Notes under the pieces: model-generated
The model's database searches: none
What the model was told of the DNA's origin: nothing
What the model saw: the letters and a program-made list of their open reading frames with translations, nothing else
From: Oscarella lobularis
Taxonomy: Eukaryota; Porifera; Homoscleromorpha; Homosclerophorida; Oscarellidae
NCBI RefSeq assembly: GCF_947507565.1
Contig: NC_089177.1
Location: forward strand, 3,346,648 to 3,410,647
Length of the DNA: 64,000 bases
Direction: 5' to 3'
Part shown: positions 12,623 to 27,892 of the stretch, one piece after another
Layout of the letters: each line of letters begins with the position of its first letter
How positions within the stretch are numbered: position 1 is the stretch's first letter
Program-made: the position numbers and the translations under genes

Positions 12623-14648
12623 ATGTCATCCTCAAAGCCAGTGACGTCAACTGGCACGCCTTCTCTTATTCAGAAAATTCTCAATTCGAAACAGCAAATT
12701 GCTCCCAAACCGCCCACGCCGTCGACGAGTCCCGCTCCCGTTTCCGCCGAAGAAGGCCGGGCAATTTCAGTCATAATCAATGGCAAAGGAACGACAACGG
12801 CATTGTCCAGATCTTCGCCAATTCCCGTATTAGCCGCCAATGGATTTTCAAGTCCAATTCAGTCAGTATCGCCGCAACAAGTCGTCTTAGATCAGAAGCG
12901 AATGTTTCATTCTCGCGTCGGAAAACTCCAGTTAGCGTTGGCGAGATCGGAAAGCGAGAATCCGTTGAGAAGTGCGGCGGCACCGTTGCCGTCGTCGAAA
13001 GGCGCAGTGAAAATAATAATGGGTGGCACGGTGAAATTTATCAATGGGAGGGGCTACTATTGTCCAACTCCCGTGAAGACGACGAGCGTCGCCTTAGGGG
13101 AGGTTCTCAGAACGCAGAGACGAGCCAAAGCGTTGGCAAAGCACGGAAACGAGGTCAGCATCTTGTACCATAGAGATCTGTGTCTAGGGACAGTACACAT
13201 CATTTATTATTTTCAGCATCTTGTACCATAGATTATATTAAAGCTAGGGACAGTACTATCTTTTTACTATAAATTGGTGCACTTTTTTGTTTCTAGAAAT
13301 TGAAATTTTTTGGAGATCTTGGCCTTCAGCCTGTTGAGGAGTTTGAAAAGAAAGGAGGGGGAAAATCTCTTGTTGTTAATTATCCTTTTGTCGAAGGTCC
13401 GCTTTTTTTGGAAAAGAATTTGTTTTTTTTATGAGGTGGCTTTGCTGTAGAGAAAATCTATGTTGGCGACGAGGAGAAAAAGGAGGAGAATGGAGTCCTT
13501 AGCAGTAAGTAGAATATTTGTCGGACGTCCGAGTCTTATGATTTCTCGCTAGTGAGTCACTTTTCGAAAATGGACCGAGATCAAGGAAGCCTTCGTCTCG
13601 TCAAAAGACGACGTCCTCAAAATCATAGTTCTGACGTAAGAAAAACGTAAACGACTTCCAAGACTTGTATGGGATCTTATTTTAATTAATTAAGGAAGAA
13701 GAATTTCCTTTTCAACCTCGTTCATATCCAAGTAAAACGCGATTGTCCTTCACAATTTCGTTATATTTTTTTCGCTGCTGTCGTTTGGCAGAAACTGGCT
13801 CTAGAAAACGTCGTCCTCGGATCTGGGAAGAGAGCAGCGACGACGAAAAGGACAAAGAGCTTCTCATTGTATCCAATCAGCAGGCAATTCGTAAGGAGAG
13901 TCTATTAGCCGCACTAGCCGACCAATTTGCTGGCGAAACGAACGAAAAAAGAGCTGACGTCACCAAAGTAAGAATCCTAATAAATCCGATAAGTACACCG
14001 ATAATTTTTATTAGGATATACGTTGTTGTGAGTGTTTCAAAGAGGATGGCCATCTTCGCGAGTGTTCTGTCTGCGCGAATGCGTATCATTTCGATTGCGA
14101 CGAGCCCGGGCTAGATGTTGCTCCGCCTGGCAATCGTTTGTGTCCTTCCTGCACCGTATGTTATCATTCGACCGTTTCTGCTCGCTGCAAACCGAATCGT
14201 TTGCTAGGAGAACGCGTTTCAGGGGCCTACGCGTAATTCGTTTAGTTGGCCCGGTGTCTTGGACGCGATGCAGTCCTTTCACAACGTCGCAGCGGGTAAG
14301 AGAGGCCCCCCCCCCCCCCCCCTCAAAAGACTTGTTTTTATGCGAGAACTTTTGCCAGAGCGACGACACGAAATTCTCTGGAGACGAAAAGAGATCGTGC
14401 GTTTAGAAAGAGAGCAGAAAGAAGCCAATGCCGAAGCGGAGAAACGAACGAGCCAAGTCATGGTATGAAATGCAATTAATTATTGCCCTAATTATGAATT
14501 CCATTCCTTTCTCTATATATAGGCGTTGGTGGACAAAAAGAAGCGTCTTGTCGAGGAGGGTTCGCAAGTGAAAAAGGTGCTGGATCAACTGATTGACTCG
14601 CTGGACTCGATTCGTAAGGCGTGTACATCAGAAAACGCGACACAATGA
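12623..14648 (+). CDS. PHD-finger protein with PHF21A/BHC80-like C-terminus
   Basis: Chromatin-reader-type protein. The first exon encodes a Ser/Pro/Thr-rich segment, then a conserved-looking block (VKIIMGGTVKFINGRGYYCP). Later exons give the PHD finger CCECFKEDGHLRECSVCANA, YHFDCDEPGL and LCPSC, that is C4HC3 spacing. It is followed by FSWPGVLDAMQSFHNVAAE and a Glu/Arg-rich coiled coil, the same PHD plus WPG(M/V)L plus coiled-coil order as PHF21A (BHC80) of the LSD1-CoREST complex, where the PHD binds unmethylated H3K4. Stop TGA 14646-14648. A possible ATG at 12623 is used here; the upstream CxxC-module exons may instead be its N-terminus. A run of about 18 C residues (14311-14330) lies in one intron. 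Confidence 0.7.
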
Positions 14649-14683
14649 TCATCACTTCACACCGACTACAAATTATTTAAAAT

Positions 14684-16462
14684 TCAACTGTCTTTCTTCT
14701 TTTTCGTCTTGATTAGGGAGCGATACGGATCGACGAATCGAGACGGATTCTGATTGGTTGTATTGAGTGGAATCGGAGCCGGCTCGCTTCCGGCGGACGG
14801 CGGAGCTTCCGGAACTCCCTCCGTTCGCTTCAACGCTTGATCGAGACGATCGCAATCCTCCTCCACGCGCTTCAACAGCTGAGCCTACGAAATAAAATAT
14901 TTAGAAACGAATAGGGGTTAGGCGATTCACACAAGCGACGAACGTAACGTAACTGCCAAATATGGTCATGGGGAGTGATGTCACAAAGGCAAGCGACCAA
15001 TCAGGAGAAGAGTTGTTACGTTACGTTACGCGCTTGTGTGAATTGGCCTTTAGGCGAGCGATTCTTCGTCTCTGCCTTCTCCTTTTCTTCTGGAGTCATC
15101 ATCATCTCCAGTATGGCGGGATCGGTGTCCGGATATTCGCCTATTAGGCCGCCTTCTGTGTACGGCTGAAGTCGCTTGGGTAAATTCGCTCCGCCGCCTT
15201 CGGTGAAGTAGTGATCCATGGCGGCGGTAAATTGATCCCGTTTTCTTTGGGTTTCCTAATGTACCCATGCTTCTCTATTATATCTAATCCGGGAGGTTAT
15301 TTCCTATATTTTTTACGATTTGTTTTGATTTGGGATTGGGATCGTCGTATGCCCAGCGAACGTTTATCATTTCGCCGCCCTCTATTGTCTGATCTCCCAT
15401 GGCAACCTGAGGAGAAGACGAAATCAGCTCAAAAGTGTCAATCAATCAATCAATGGTCATGTGATGACATGCCTTGGCAAATTCCGCGTAAAGTCGATTT
15501 GTGTACGTGATAAAAGCAATGTGAAGTCTCGGAATAATCTTTACTTCCTGAAGGAGGATGAAGTGAAGAGAAGAAATTATTAATATTAATAGTCGTGCTT
15601 ACTTCAAGATCTCCCCACTCTCCGAATTCCCGATTGAGTATCTCCTCCAAATTGCTTCTGAGTTGAAGCCCGGAAACGTAGAGCGTCCGACAGTCCTTAT
15701 CAAAAGACCCCACCCCACCCATGTCGTCTCTATGATTAGAGTGGCGGCCCCGCCCAAAACAATCGTGCCCCAAATCAATCCTAAAGCAAATAGACTATAC
15801 TTTAATCAATAGATATTTCTATTTACCTCTTTAGGTCACTTGGCACCGGAGGACGATGCAAATAGCTACACTCGGCTCCATTCTCACAGCAGCCACGTGC
15901 AAAGTAAAGACACACGTACTGCTTCTCGCCCTTCGGATCCTGCAGGGACCCGCGCGTATATCCCGTATCTCGTTTGAGAATACAACGCGTTTCAGCGGCC
16001 CCTAAAAAATCAATCAATTAAAATAATAGTAATCCGGGGGGGGATTTGGATACCTCGTTCGCGATCGCCTTTCCAATGCTCTCCCACCCATTTGTGATAC
16101 CATATGTTGTATTCGAAGGCTCCTTCCGGTCTCCAATGGACTTTGCTCTTGTCTTGGGCTTTCGCTTGACGACGCGCGGGTCTTTTCATCATTTTCTCGA
16201 CCTCCGCCTCCCACGTCGGCTTTTTCCACGCCTCTGGTACTGTCCATTGCGTTTGCTGCGACGTCTGGTTCTGGTAGTAGATTCGCTGCGTTTTCGCGTC
16301 GAAAACGGCCCACCATTCGCCTTTGGGTATGTACCATCGACCGAAACCGTCCTGTTTCCATCCTTCGTCCTCTTCCTGGTTTAGGGGCGCCGTTGACGGC
16401 GCTTGGGGTACTGTTTGGGGGGCGGTAGATTGTGTAGAGTCCGAAGCAGATTCGTCGGCCAT
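14684..16462 (-). CDS. Cwc2-type pre-mRNA splicing factor (WW, CCCH, RRM)
   Basis: RNA-contacting factor of the Prp19-associated (NTC) complex by homology to fungal Cwc2. N-terminus: acidic, then a WW domain (WWAVFDAKTQRIYYQNQTSQ, QWTVPEAW). Next: FEYNIWYHKWVGEHW, a torus-like CCCH zinc finger (VCLYFARGCCENGAECSYLH), then the Cwc2 connector CFGRGRHSNHRDDMGGVGSF and an RRM with TLYVSGL and AFITYTNRLYAEFAK, ending NVRWAYDDPNP. A C-terminal part ends in a Lys tail (TGA 14684-14686). Start taken at the Met of MADESASD (16462); upstream in-frame Mets exist to 16561. Animals normally carry RBM22 in this role, which lacks the WW and looks different, so this is a Cwc2 orthologue retained in an animal. 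A foldback element overlaps the last intron. Confidence 0.85.
14918..15057. mobile_element. MITE-like inverted-repeat element, copy 1
   Basis: Terminal inverted repeats TTCACACAAGCG-n-CGTAACGTAAC at the left match the reverse complement at the right (GTTACGTTACG, CGCTTGTGTGAA). The element is about 124 bp (14926-15049) and is flanked by an 8-bp direct repeat TTAGGCGA (14918-14925 and 15050-15057), a plausible target-site duplication of hAT size. The internal segment CCAAATATGGTCA and GCAAGCGACCAATCA recurs in a second copy near 54.6 kb. It spans the exon/intron edge of the Cwc2-type gene. Confidence 0.75.
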
Positions 16463-16593
16463 CTTCGCGTAGAAACGCGCGTTAGATCGAAGTGCAAGTG
16501 TAGGCCAATTCGAAGCGCTTCTACTTTTCTGATCCATGAATCGGTTTACGTCTCTTCTCAAAGAAGCCGTTTTTCATATAAATAAAGTTGACA

Positions 16594-19500
16594 ATGGTGA
16601 GGCTCCTTGTTAGGAACTTCCGCAACGAATCGAATCAATTGCTCACAGATTCGTCTCTGAAAGCCAAACACGGGCAGCAATACGAGCTTCAGAGGCAGCA
16701 ATTGCTTCGAGCCGTATCGAGAGCCGTGAAACAAGTAAGAAAAGCGAACGAAACAAGCGATTTCGTCCGAAACGCGCACAGGTTCAACTCGAATACGCGA
16801 CTCAGGCGAAAAACGTCGAAGAGGTCGTTATTCGCGACGGAAAACCGACGTTCCAGCTCTGCAGCTGCTGCGAAATCGTTCTACGACACGGCCTAAAAGA
16901 AGGGTTCGCAAAAAGAAAAAAAATAATTCAATTAATTATTTGCGATCTAGAATGCTCAGTTTCGGCAGCAAGCCCACGTTTTGGCCTCTCGCTCAACGAA
17001 TATCAAGAAAACAGGCAATCGAGTATCTAAACAGGTATATTTAATTTTTAAAAAATTAGTATAATTTCATGGGATTTTGTCTGTATCTAGTTTGGACTAC
17101 GCAAAGAGTGACATGGGCCGGTGCAGGGCGTGGCTGCGCTTGGCCGTCAACGAGAATTCCCTACAGAGCTACATCACGACCGTCTTGAACGACATGTCTC
17201 TTCTCAAGTATTACTACGATAGACATGCCTTTCTATTGGACGTCGAAAAAGCGGAAGCAATGGCTCGTATGATATCCGGGGTCGCTTTTTTCAGCTTTGC
17301 AATGTAAGGGTGGGGAAAAAAAGTTGTTTTTTTATATATTTTTTTAGAACGGTGAATACGCCGGCGTTGGAATTTGAACCGACTCCGCTGGCTCGAATGT
17401 GGGAGCCTTTGGCTACAGTGTCGCTAGTGCAACAAGGTATTCCTTGTTTTCGCTATTTTCGTTTCGCCTACTTTCGTTTCTAGGGGGTAAACAACTTCGA
17501 GATGACGTGGGTAAGTGTGCAAGACGAGTTTTTTGTCTGCCGTAGGATATACGGGGTTGTTTAGTCGTAGAAAAGCGGCCGAGACGAAAAGGAAAAAAGA
17601 AGGCGACGTCTTTGAATAAAGAGGAGGAGAACGATACTTCGCCGATTCCTGTTTCCGCGCCGGACGTGGACGTGGAAGCGGCTTCCGTGCGCGTTGTTGG
17701 GAGCGTCGATTCGGAGGAGAGCGGCGAGCAGTTTTCTCAGCAGGAGCGCTGGTTTCAGGAGCTAATAGCACCGGATGTGGCGCAGGAAAAAACGGAAAGC
17801 GAGATTGGGGAGGAAGAAGAAGAGGAGGAGGAGGAGGAAGGAGGAGGAGGAAGAGGAAGAAGAAGAAGAAAAAGTGGTCACTCAAGTTACAAATAATACC
17901 CAGATGNNNNNNNNNNNNNNNNNNNNNNNNNNNNNNNNNNNNNNNNNNNNNNNNNNNNNNNNNNNNNNNNNNNNNNNNNNNNNNNNNNNNNNNNNNNNNN
18001 NNNNNNNNNNNNNNNNNNNNNNNNNNNNNNNNNNNNNNNNNNNNNNNNNNNNNNNNNNNNNNNNNNNNNNNNNNNNNNNNNNNNNNNNNNNNNNNNNNNN
18101 NNNNNNAAGAAGAGTTTTCTCAGGAAGATCGTTCTCTGAATGGAGACGTTTCTCCCTCGGATAAAATCGTTTCTGATGTTGAAAATGAATTTGTTTCCGA
18201 CGAGGAAAATAGTCGTCTAGTGGAGAAAGGGCAAGAGGTTTCGGTTCTAGAGGAGGAGGAGGAGGAGGAGGAGGAGGAGGAGGAGGAGCGGGATCCTCCT
18301 CCTCTGTCTTATGGTCACAACAATTTGTCGCGATTTTTACTTTGGAATAACGAGGGCGCTTCAAAGGAAAGTTCTCCGTTTTCAGACGAAAGCGAAGAAG
18401 AAAAAACAACCGAGAAAATCGAAGAAGACGAAGAAGAAGAAGAAGAAGAAGAAGAAGAAGAAGAGGAAACAGAAACAGAAGAAGAAACTGAAGATAAAAA
18501 TGAAGAAATTCGGGGTTCTGATGACGACGACACTTCGGACGTTCTGCCGGACGTTCCCACATCGATTCTGTCCCATTGGCGACGAAGCAACGAAACGCAG
18601 AGCGAGGCCATCGACGCGGAAGTGGCGGCGACGATGAAAGAACTCGAATTGACCGATTCTCTAGACGTCCGATTCGACGAGAATTATTTCTCGCAACCCG
18701 AGGTAAATAGGATATAATAAATTGGACTAATTTCATTGTTTTTTGCGCGCGGCAGCTGCTCGGTCCCAACGCCACTTTGGACGAACTGAAACAGGCCGTG
18801 CGAAATCGCGTTTCGCGTTTTCGTAGCGGCGAAGAATTGACGATAAAAATGAAAGAGAGACTCGTACAGGAAGTCGTTCAATTGCGACTTCACATCGAAG
18901 AATTACAAGTGAGAGAAACAGAGAGAGAGAGAGAGAGAAAGATACCTTACGAAAGACTCTTAGGAATCGTCATCCGGCGCGGAAAGTAAAGTCATTCTCG
19001 GACACAAATTCGAGCGAAAGGGAAAGAAACCGGGCGCTCAACGATATTGCGATCATTGCCGGACGACGATATGGAGACTCGTTCAAGCGTGGTATCGATG
19101 CTCAGGTAAGAAATTCCGAAATAAGTATTAGTATAGCGATTCGCGTTTCCCCGGGGCGGGGGTCAAGGATGCAATTACAATTGCCATAGAAAGTGTCTGG
19201 CTAGTGTGAGTCGTCCTTGTCCGTTGACTCAAGTAAGATTCTTAATTGGAGCGGGGAAAGGGAGACCATTTAAGGGTCGTTTAGCTTCCCACGTCTTCGT
19301 TTATAACGGATATTTGTCCCGAACGCGGTCTGTCCGAGCAGCAATATCAGTGCTTTGAATGCCGGAGAAATATCGCTCTTCTTCCTCGTATGTAAACGAT
19401 TGGGGTGCATGTCGTTTTTTTGTACGCGCGTGGCCTCTTTGATTATAGGTGCTGGTGTCAGCGAGGCGCGTCTTTGCGACTATAACGGGTCTTTGTATTG

Positions 19501-20413
19501 CGATAATTGCCATTGGAACGACACGAGCATCATTCCGGCTCGCGTCGTTCACAATTGGGATTTTACGCCGTACAAGGTAAGCAACGATTTCGCGTGCGAG
19601 CGAAAGGAATTTCAGTTTTGGCGCCGGGACCGGGGGCCCCCATGCGCAGATTTGCCGGCATTCGCTACAAGTCATTTCGATGATGCAAACGCACGCGTCA
19701 CTCAATATTCAAGCAACGAATCCAATGCTATTCAATTACGTAACGGAATTAGCCGAAATAAGGGTATAGAGAGTCTCGTATCGCGGCGGCGGCGGCGGCG
19801 GCGGCGAAATCGCGATTCTCTTCTTGCAGAAACTACGTGAAGAGATTTTAGTCATGAAAAAATACTTCGTTTCCTGTCGCCAGGCTCTTGACGGCCGGCT
19901 TCTCAACTTGGTATATATATATACATTATTTCCCTATACAGAAACTTTAGGGACTTACGTTCGATTTAGTTGCAAGAGCGGCAGCACTTCAAGGAAAGTT
20001 CCGAGCTGTATTCTCTTCAGGATCTCATCGACTTGTCTTCCGGTCAACTGATACGAGAAATTAGCGAAATACATCGAGCGTTTGCCAAGCACATACGAAA
20101 CGATTGTCACGTAGTCGAAAACACGTCAATTTCTGTCGTCTCTCGCGAATGTTTTGTTTGTTTTTTCAGCTCTGTCAAGCCAAGGGATTCATTTGCGAAA
20201 TTTGCCGAGCCGATCACGTCATATTTCACTTTGATATCGACGCTGCAATGTGCCCAGGCTGTTCGACAGTCTTTCACAAGTATTTGGTATTTTTTGGTGT
20301 TTTGTTTTTAAAGCGAAGCTGCTCTGGGGGGGAATAGGGCTTGCCTTGCCTCGAATCAGTGTCCAAAATGCCTCCGAATTACCCAAAGAAAGCAGGCGCA
20401 GGGAAAATATTAA
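16594..20413 (+). CDS. RUN-domain protein with DEF8/Rubicon-type zinc C-terminus (gap inside)
   Basis: Member of the Rubicon/PLEKHM1/DEF8 group that acts on late endosomes and autophagosomes (family knowledge). N-terminal RUN-like part: LLRAVSRAVKQ, LCSCCEIVLRHGLKE, FGSKPTFWPLAQ, GRCRAWLRLAVNENSLQSYI, LLKYYYDRHAFL. The middle is low-complexity with long Glu runs on both sides of a 200-N gap, so an unknown amount of coding sequence is missing. The C-terminus has a C1-like finger (HKFERKGKKPGAQRYCDHC, then WYRCSGCNYNCHRKCL) and the cysteine-rich zf-RING_9 type domain (YQCFECRRNIALL, RLCDYNGSLYCDNCHW, CEICRADHVIF, CPGCSTVFHKYC, QCPKCLRI), ending TAA 20411-20413. Human DEF8 lacks a RUN domain and Rubicon lacks the C1, so the domain order is closest to a PLEKHM/Rubicon ancestor. 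Head-to-head with the Cwc2-type gene. Confidence 0.8.
17907..18106. other. Assembly gap (200 N)
   Basis: Two hundred consecutive N, probably a scaffolding gap of arbitrary size. It interrupts Glu-coding low-complexity sequence of the RUN-domain gene, which would be hard to assemble. Confidence 0.99.
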
Positions 20414-20594
20414 ATATCTTTACACGCTAGCGAAAAAAAGATAGCGCTGTCTATTTTTATGCATTCCGCTGTCTATATCGATATGTACAGTATAAATTTT
20501 TGTACGAGGTGGTCCGGCAGTATTCACGTGATGCGTAGCAGCTCACGTGCGCGTTGCCAGTGGTTACATTTAGTTGTAGTGTTCGGCCGCCGAA

Positions 20595-21251
20595 ATGGCG
20601 TATCCAGGCGAAGGCTACAACATGTCGAACTACGGTTCGAAGTGGTACACGCCCGAGCAAACGAAAGAGCAGTGGAGACGAGCGTGCCACGTACGATGAC
20701 TGATTTAATTTTTGGAATGAATAATCAATTGCCTTGAATTTCCAGCGAGAGAGAGCGTTGGCTGAAAAACACGCTATGTCCTCGGAAAGGATGGGAATCG
20801 TTGCACAGAAATCGAACGAAAAATCGACCGATTGCCTGAAAGAAACGAGTTATTTCAACACGGAGAAATTGGTAAACACATCTGCAGCGTTTATCGCGAG
20901 GAGTCGATCTTCTTTGCAGCACAAGACTGAATCGACGTACGATCGAATGTTTCACGTCAAGGAAGGCTACAATAGCAAGTTGCACAGGGACGATAGAGAA
21001 CACACTCAAAATCTCGACGTCCATTCAGAAGTACAGTATACGAGCGTAGATATATTACAGAACCATATTTTTTTTGAATCTCTCTTTAGGAGAAGCAAAA
21101 ATTTGTTCCGACTCTTTCATCGTCCGTCTACGGACACAGAAGTGCCTTGGAAAATGTGCATCGTTTGCACGGTCGCGTTGCTCTGGTGCAGAGGGACTTT
21201 TATCGCGCTGGGGGCACTAATATTCCTTTGGGTGGATACGGTTCGCAGTGA
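20595..21251 (+). CDS. CFAP90: CFAP90-like ciliary microtubule inner protein with N-terminal extension
   Basis: The second half carries the CFAP90 (C5orf49) signature: SKLHRDDREHTQNLDVHSEE, then LSSSVYGHR, VQRDFYRAGG and a terminal GYG, in the same order and spacing as the vertebrate protein, a lumenal protein of axonemal doublets. Exons are about 20595-20690, 20744-21030 and 21090-21251; the stop TGA follows GGYGSQ. The first 65 or so residues (MAYPGEGYNMSNYGSKWYTP onward, rich in charged residues) have no counterpart in short vertebrate CFAP90. They loosely recall the start of tektins (a YTPxxW motif and SER..E..T spacing), which I cannot prove by eye. Confidence 0.78.
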
Positions 21252-21330
21252 TAAAAATTCGATTGCTAAATATTAATTAAATGGTCACGCGCAGAAATTC
21301 GTTGCAAAGTTTGGATGTCCCGTATGCGAT

Positions 21331-25279
<3,949 letters not shown>

Positions 25280-25329
25280 ATCAGTATGATCACGTGTGTC
25301 TCGCGAGGTCCCGTACAAAGAACCCCAAA

Positions 25330-27249
25330 ATGGGAGATCGACTGCTGGAGCATGAGGAACTCCTGCGCGAATTGGCCGCAGTGCAAGATTGGCCGCTTCC
25401 GAAGCGCATGAAATGGGCAAAGAGGAGACGAAAGGAGCAGTTTCGCCATTGGAAGCGATGGATCGAAACGGACGAAGCGCAATCGAAGTGCGCGCGACCG
25501 CGAAAGAATTCCAACCCGCCCGATCTCAAATTCGCGTCGGAAATCGTTCTTCTCGAAGCGAGCGCCCGAAACGACGTCGACGAAGGCAAGAAAGCGATCG
25601 AAAATAACGAAAATCGATCGTTTCAATTCTTTTCTAGTAATCGCTTTCCTGGACGAAGGAGTCGATCCGAATCTGACGAATATCGACGGTCTAACAGCGC
25701 TGCATCAAGTAAGAAATTGATCGTCTTCTCGCCACGCCCTCCACGTGGATTCGCACGTGTTTCGTAGTGCTGCATCGACAATTGCGTCGACTTGGCAACG
25801 GTTCTACTCGAACACGGCGCCAACGTGAACGCACGCGACATCGAGATGTGGACGCCGCTTCACGCCGCGTCGCGCTGCGGTCATCTCGTGCTCGTTCGAC
25901 TTCTCTTGGAACACGGCGCCGATCTCGTTGCCGTCAATAGCGACGGACAGATGCCGTACGAAATTGCCGAGACGTCGGCCGTTCTGTTGGAATTGCAGGA
26001 GGCGATGGAGAAGAACGGTGCGTGTGTGTCAATATTTTAATTATTTATTGATTTATTGATTTATTGATTTATTGATTTATTTTTAGGTTTCGATGACGGG
26101 GCAATTGAGGATGCTAGAAATTCGGGACCCTTGCAAATGCTGAGCGACGTCAAGGAGTTGTGCGACAGAGGAGAGCCTCTTAGTCTCGCCGATGCACATG
26201 GCGTCACTCTGGTTAATTAATTAATTAAATAGCAAAATAATAGTAATAATTATTTTGTAATGTAGTTGCACATTGCCGCTTCGAATGGATACACTCAAGT
26301 GGTCGAGTGTCTCCTGACGAATGAAGCGGCTATTGATCCAAGAGATCGAGACGGGTGGACTCCGTTGCACGGGGCTGCCTGCTGGGGCCAGGTAAATGGT
26401 CCACTGTGAGGGAGATAATCATTATATGAAATTATGTCTTTTCTCAGTATGAAGTTATTGAATTATTGGCCGAATATGGCGCCGACTTGGACGCCGTTAC
26501 GGGAACGGACGAGACTCCGACGAGTGAGCCACATAAAAATTCAAATTTTCTCATAAAATTTTGAATTTTTCAGTGTTGGCCAGTGACCAGAACATCACTT
26601 TGTTGCTGCACGATTTGAAAACGCGTCAGCTCGAGCGATCGGCGCGCAACAAGTCGCGACCGCGCAGTCGAACGTTCAGTTCCTCGTCGCGAGGGTCAGA
26701 TTGCCTCATCAGTCCTTTTTAAGAGACTACGTCCCCTTGTTTGCATTGCAGTCATTCGGTCAAGCGAGATAGCGTCAATAAAAAATCGCATTTCTCCAAG
26801 AGAGACATCGCGGAAGAAGGAAAACAATTCAAAGCGGACGCCGACGTTAGTCTAATAAATAAATTAATTGATTAATTACTTCTTTCTTGCAGTCTACGAC
26901 CGGTGACGTCGACGATGTCGTCATCGGTTCTTTGGACGACGAAAACGGCGGTAATGCGTCCGAATCCGAGCAATCTGTTTTTAGCACCGATTCGGCGGAG
27001 AAGAAAGCGCTTCGACGATCGAAAAGTCCGCCCATACTGATTAAAACTAGCGATCCCATTCAAGAAGAGACAGAAGGGGAGAATAACGGTTCGATGGCGC
27101 AAAGAGACAACGTCGTTCAAGCGGCGCTCGCGCCTTCGACGCTAGAAGGACAGGATTCGAAAGCCGAGCTCGTCTCTAAGGAAACGCCGCCTTTGAGAAG
27201 GCGACACCGATCTGAAAATACGTCAGGCAAATGCTGCACCATTTTGTAG
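25330..27249 (+). CDS. PPP1R16-type ankyrin-repeat PP1 regulatory subunit, prenylated
   Basis: Membrane-targeting subunit for protein phosphatase 1 (MYPT3/TIMAP family). After a charged N-terminal helix (LLRELAAVQDWPLPKRMKWA) comes a PP1-docking-like DLKFASEIVLLEASARND, which aligns with the RVxF region of PPP1R16. Ankyrin repeats follow: DGLTALHQCC, WTPLHAASRCGHL, a gap, GVTLLHIAASNGY, and DGWTPLHGAACWGQ. The C-terminal half is Ser/Arg/Glu-rich and ends CCTIL, a CaaX box predicting geranylgeranylation, as in PPP1R16A/B. Exons join in phase; TAG at 27247-27249. The docking site lacks the usual Val/Ile (KF instead of KVSF), so PP1 binding strength is uncertain. The tight 50-bp spacing behind LARS2 suggests that the promoter lies within LARS2's 3' end. 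Confidence 0.88.
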
Positions 27250-27892
27250 CGATTTCACATTTTTGTAGCACAAGGGGGATTTTACATTTTACTCTCTTCT
27301 CTTTCTTTTTTTTGGCTTGCTGTAGGAATGTTTGGTGCGCGCGAAGTGTTCAAGCGTCTCTTATCCGGAAAGGCAAGAGATTATTCTACTGTAAAAATAC
27401 ACACCGTACCCTGCGCAAATCGAGTCCTGATTTCAAATAGAACCCTCTCGTGAATACTACCCTATGGATGCTATTCTAAAGCAAAGTCCCGCCTTAGAAG
27501 AGCCCTGTCCTTGAATAGTAAGTTGCCTGGACTTTACGGGGGATTCCGAGGCACTCCTCTTTGAGATGTAAGCTGTTTGTTGCAACACTATATCAGCAGG
27601 GTCGGAAATCAAATTTTTTAGTGTCACCTTTTATATTTCGATGTATATGTATAACTGATTCTTGAGCGACTGCCCGTACGTACTACAGATATGCAGTGAA
27701 ACTTCCAAGAAATCAATAATCGTTAGTGTAAAGCGCGTCAGCTAAATTAATTAATTAATTAAGCGGATCCATTTTCCTGTTTTATCTGCGCATAGAATAA
27801 CGAAGGGAAGACGAGACGAGGCATGCAGGGGAAAAAAACTCAAAAAGCGAAAAGAGAATAAGGTACTAATATAATTATTGAGTCAACGTCTT

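Noticed and set aside
12596-13150. Second open frame through the Ser/Pro exon of the PHF21A-like gene
   Set aside because: The alternative reading (starting ENFGFDDSDV) is long but loses the junction to the next exon, whereas the Ser/Pro frame continues in phase to the PHD finger.
17424-18775. Minus-strand Pro/Leu- and Ser-rich frames spanning the gap
   Set aside because: Antisense to the Glu-rich coding region of the RUN-domain gene; one even reads through the N gap.
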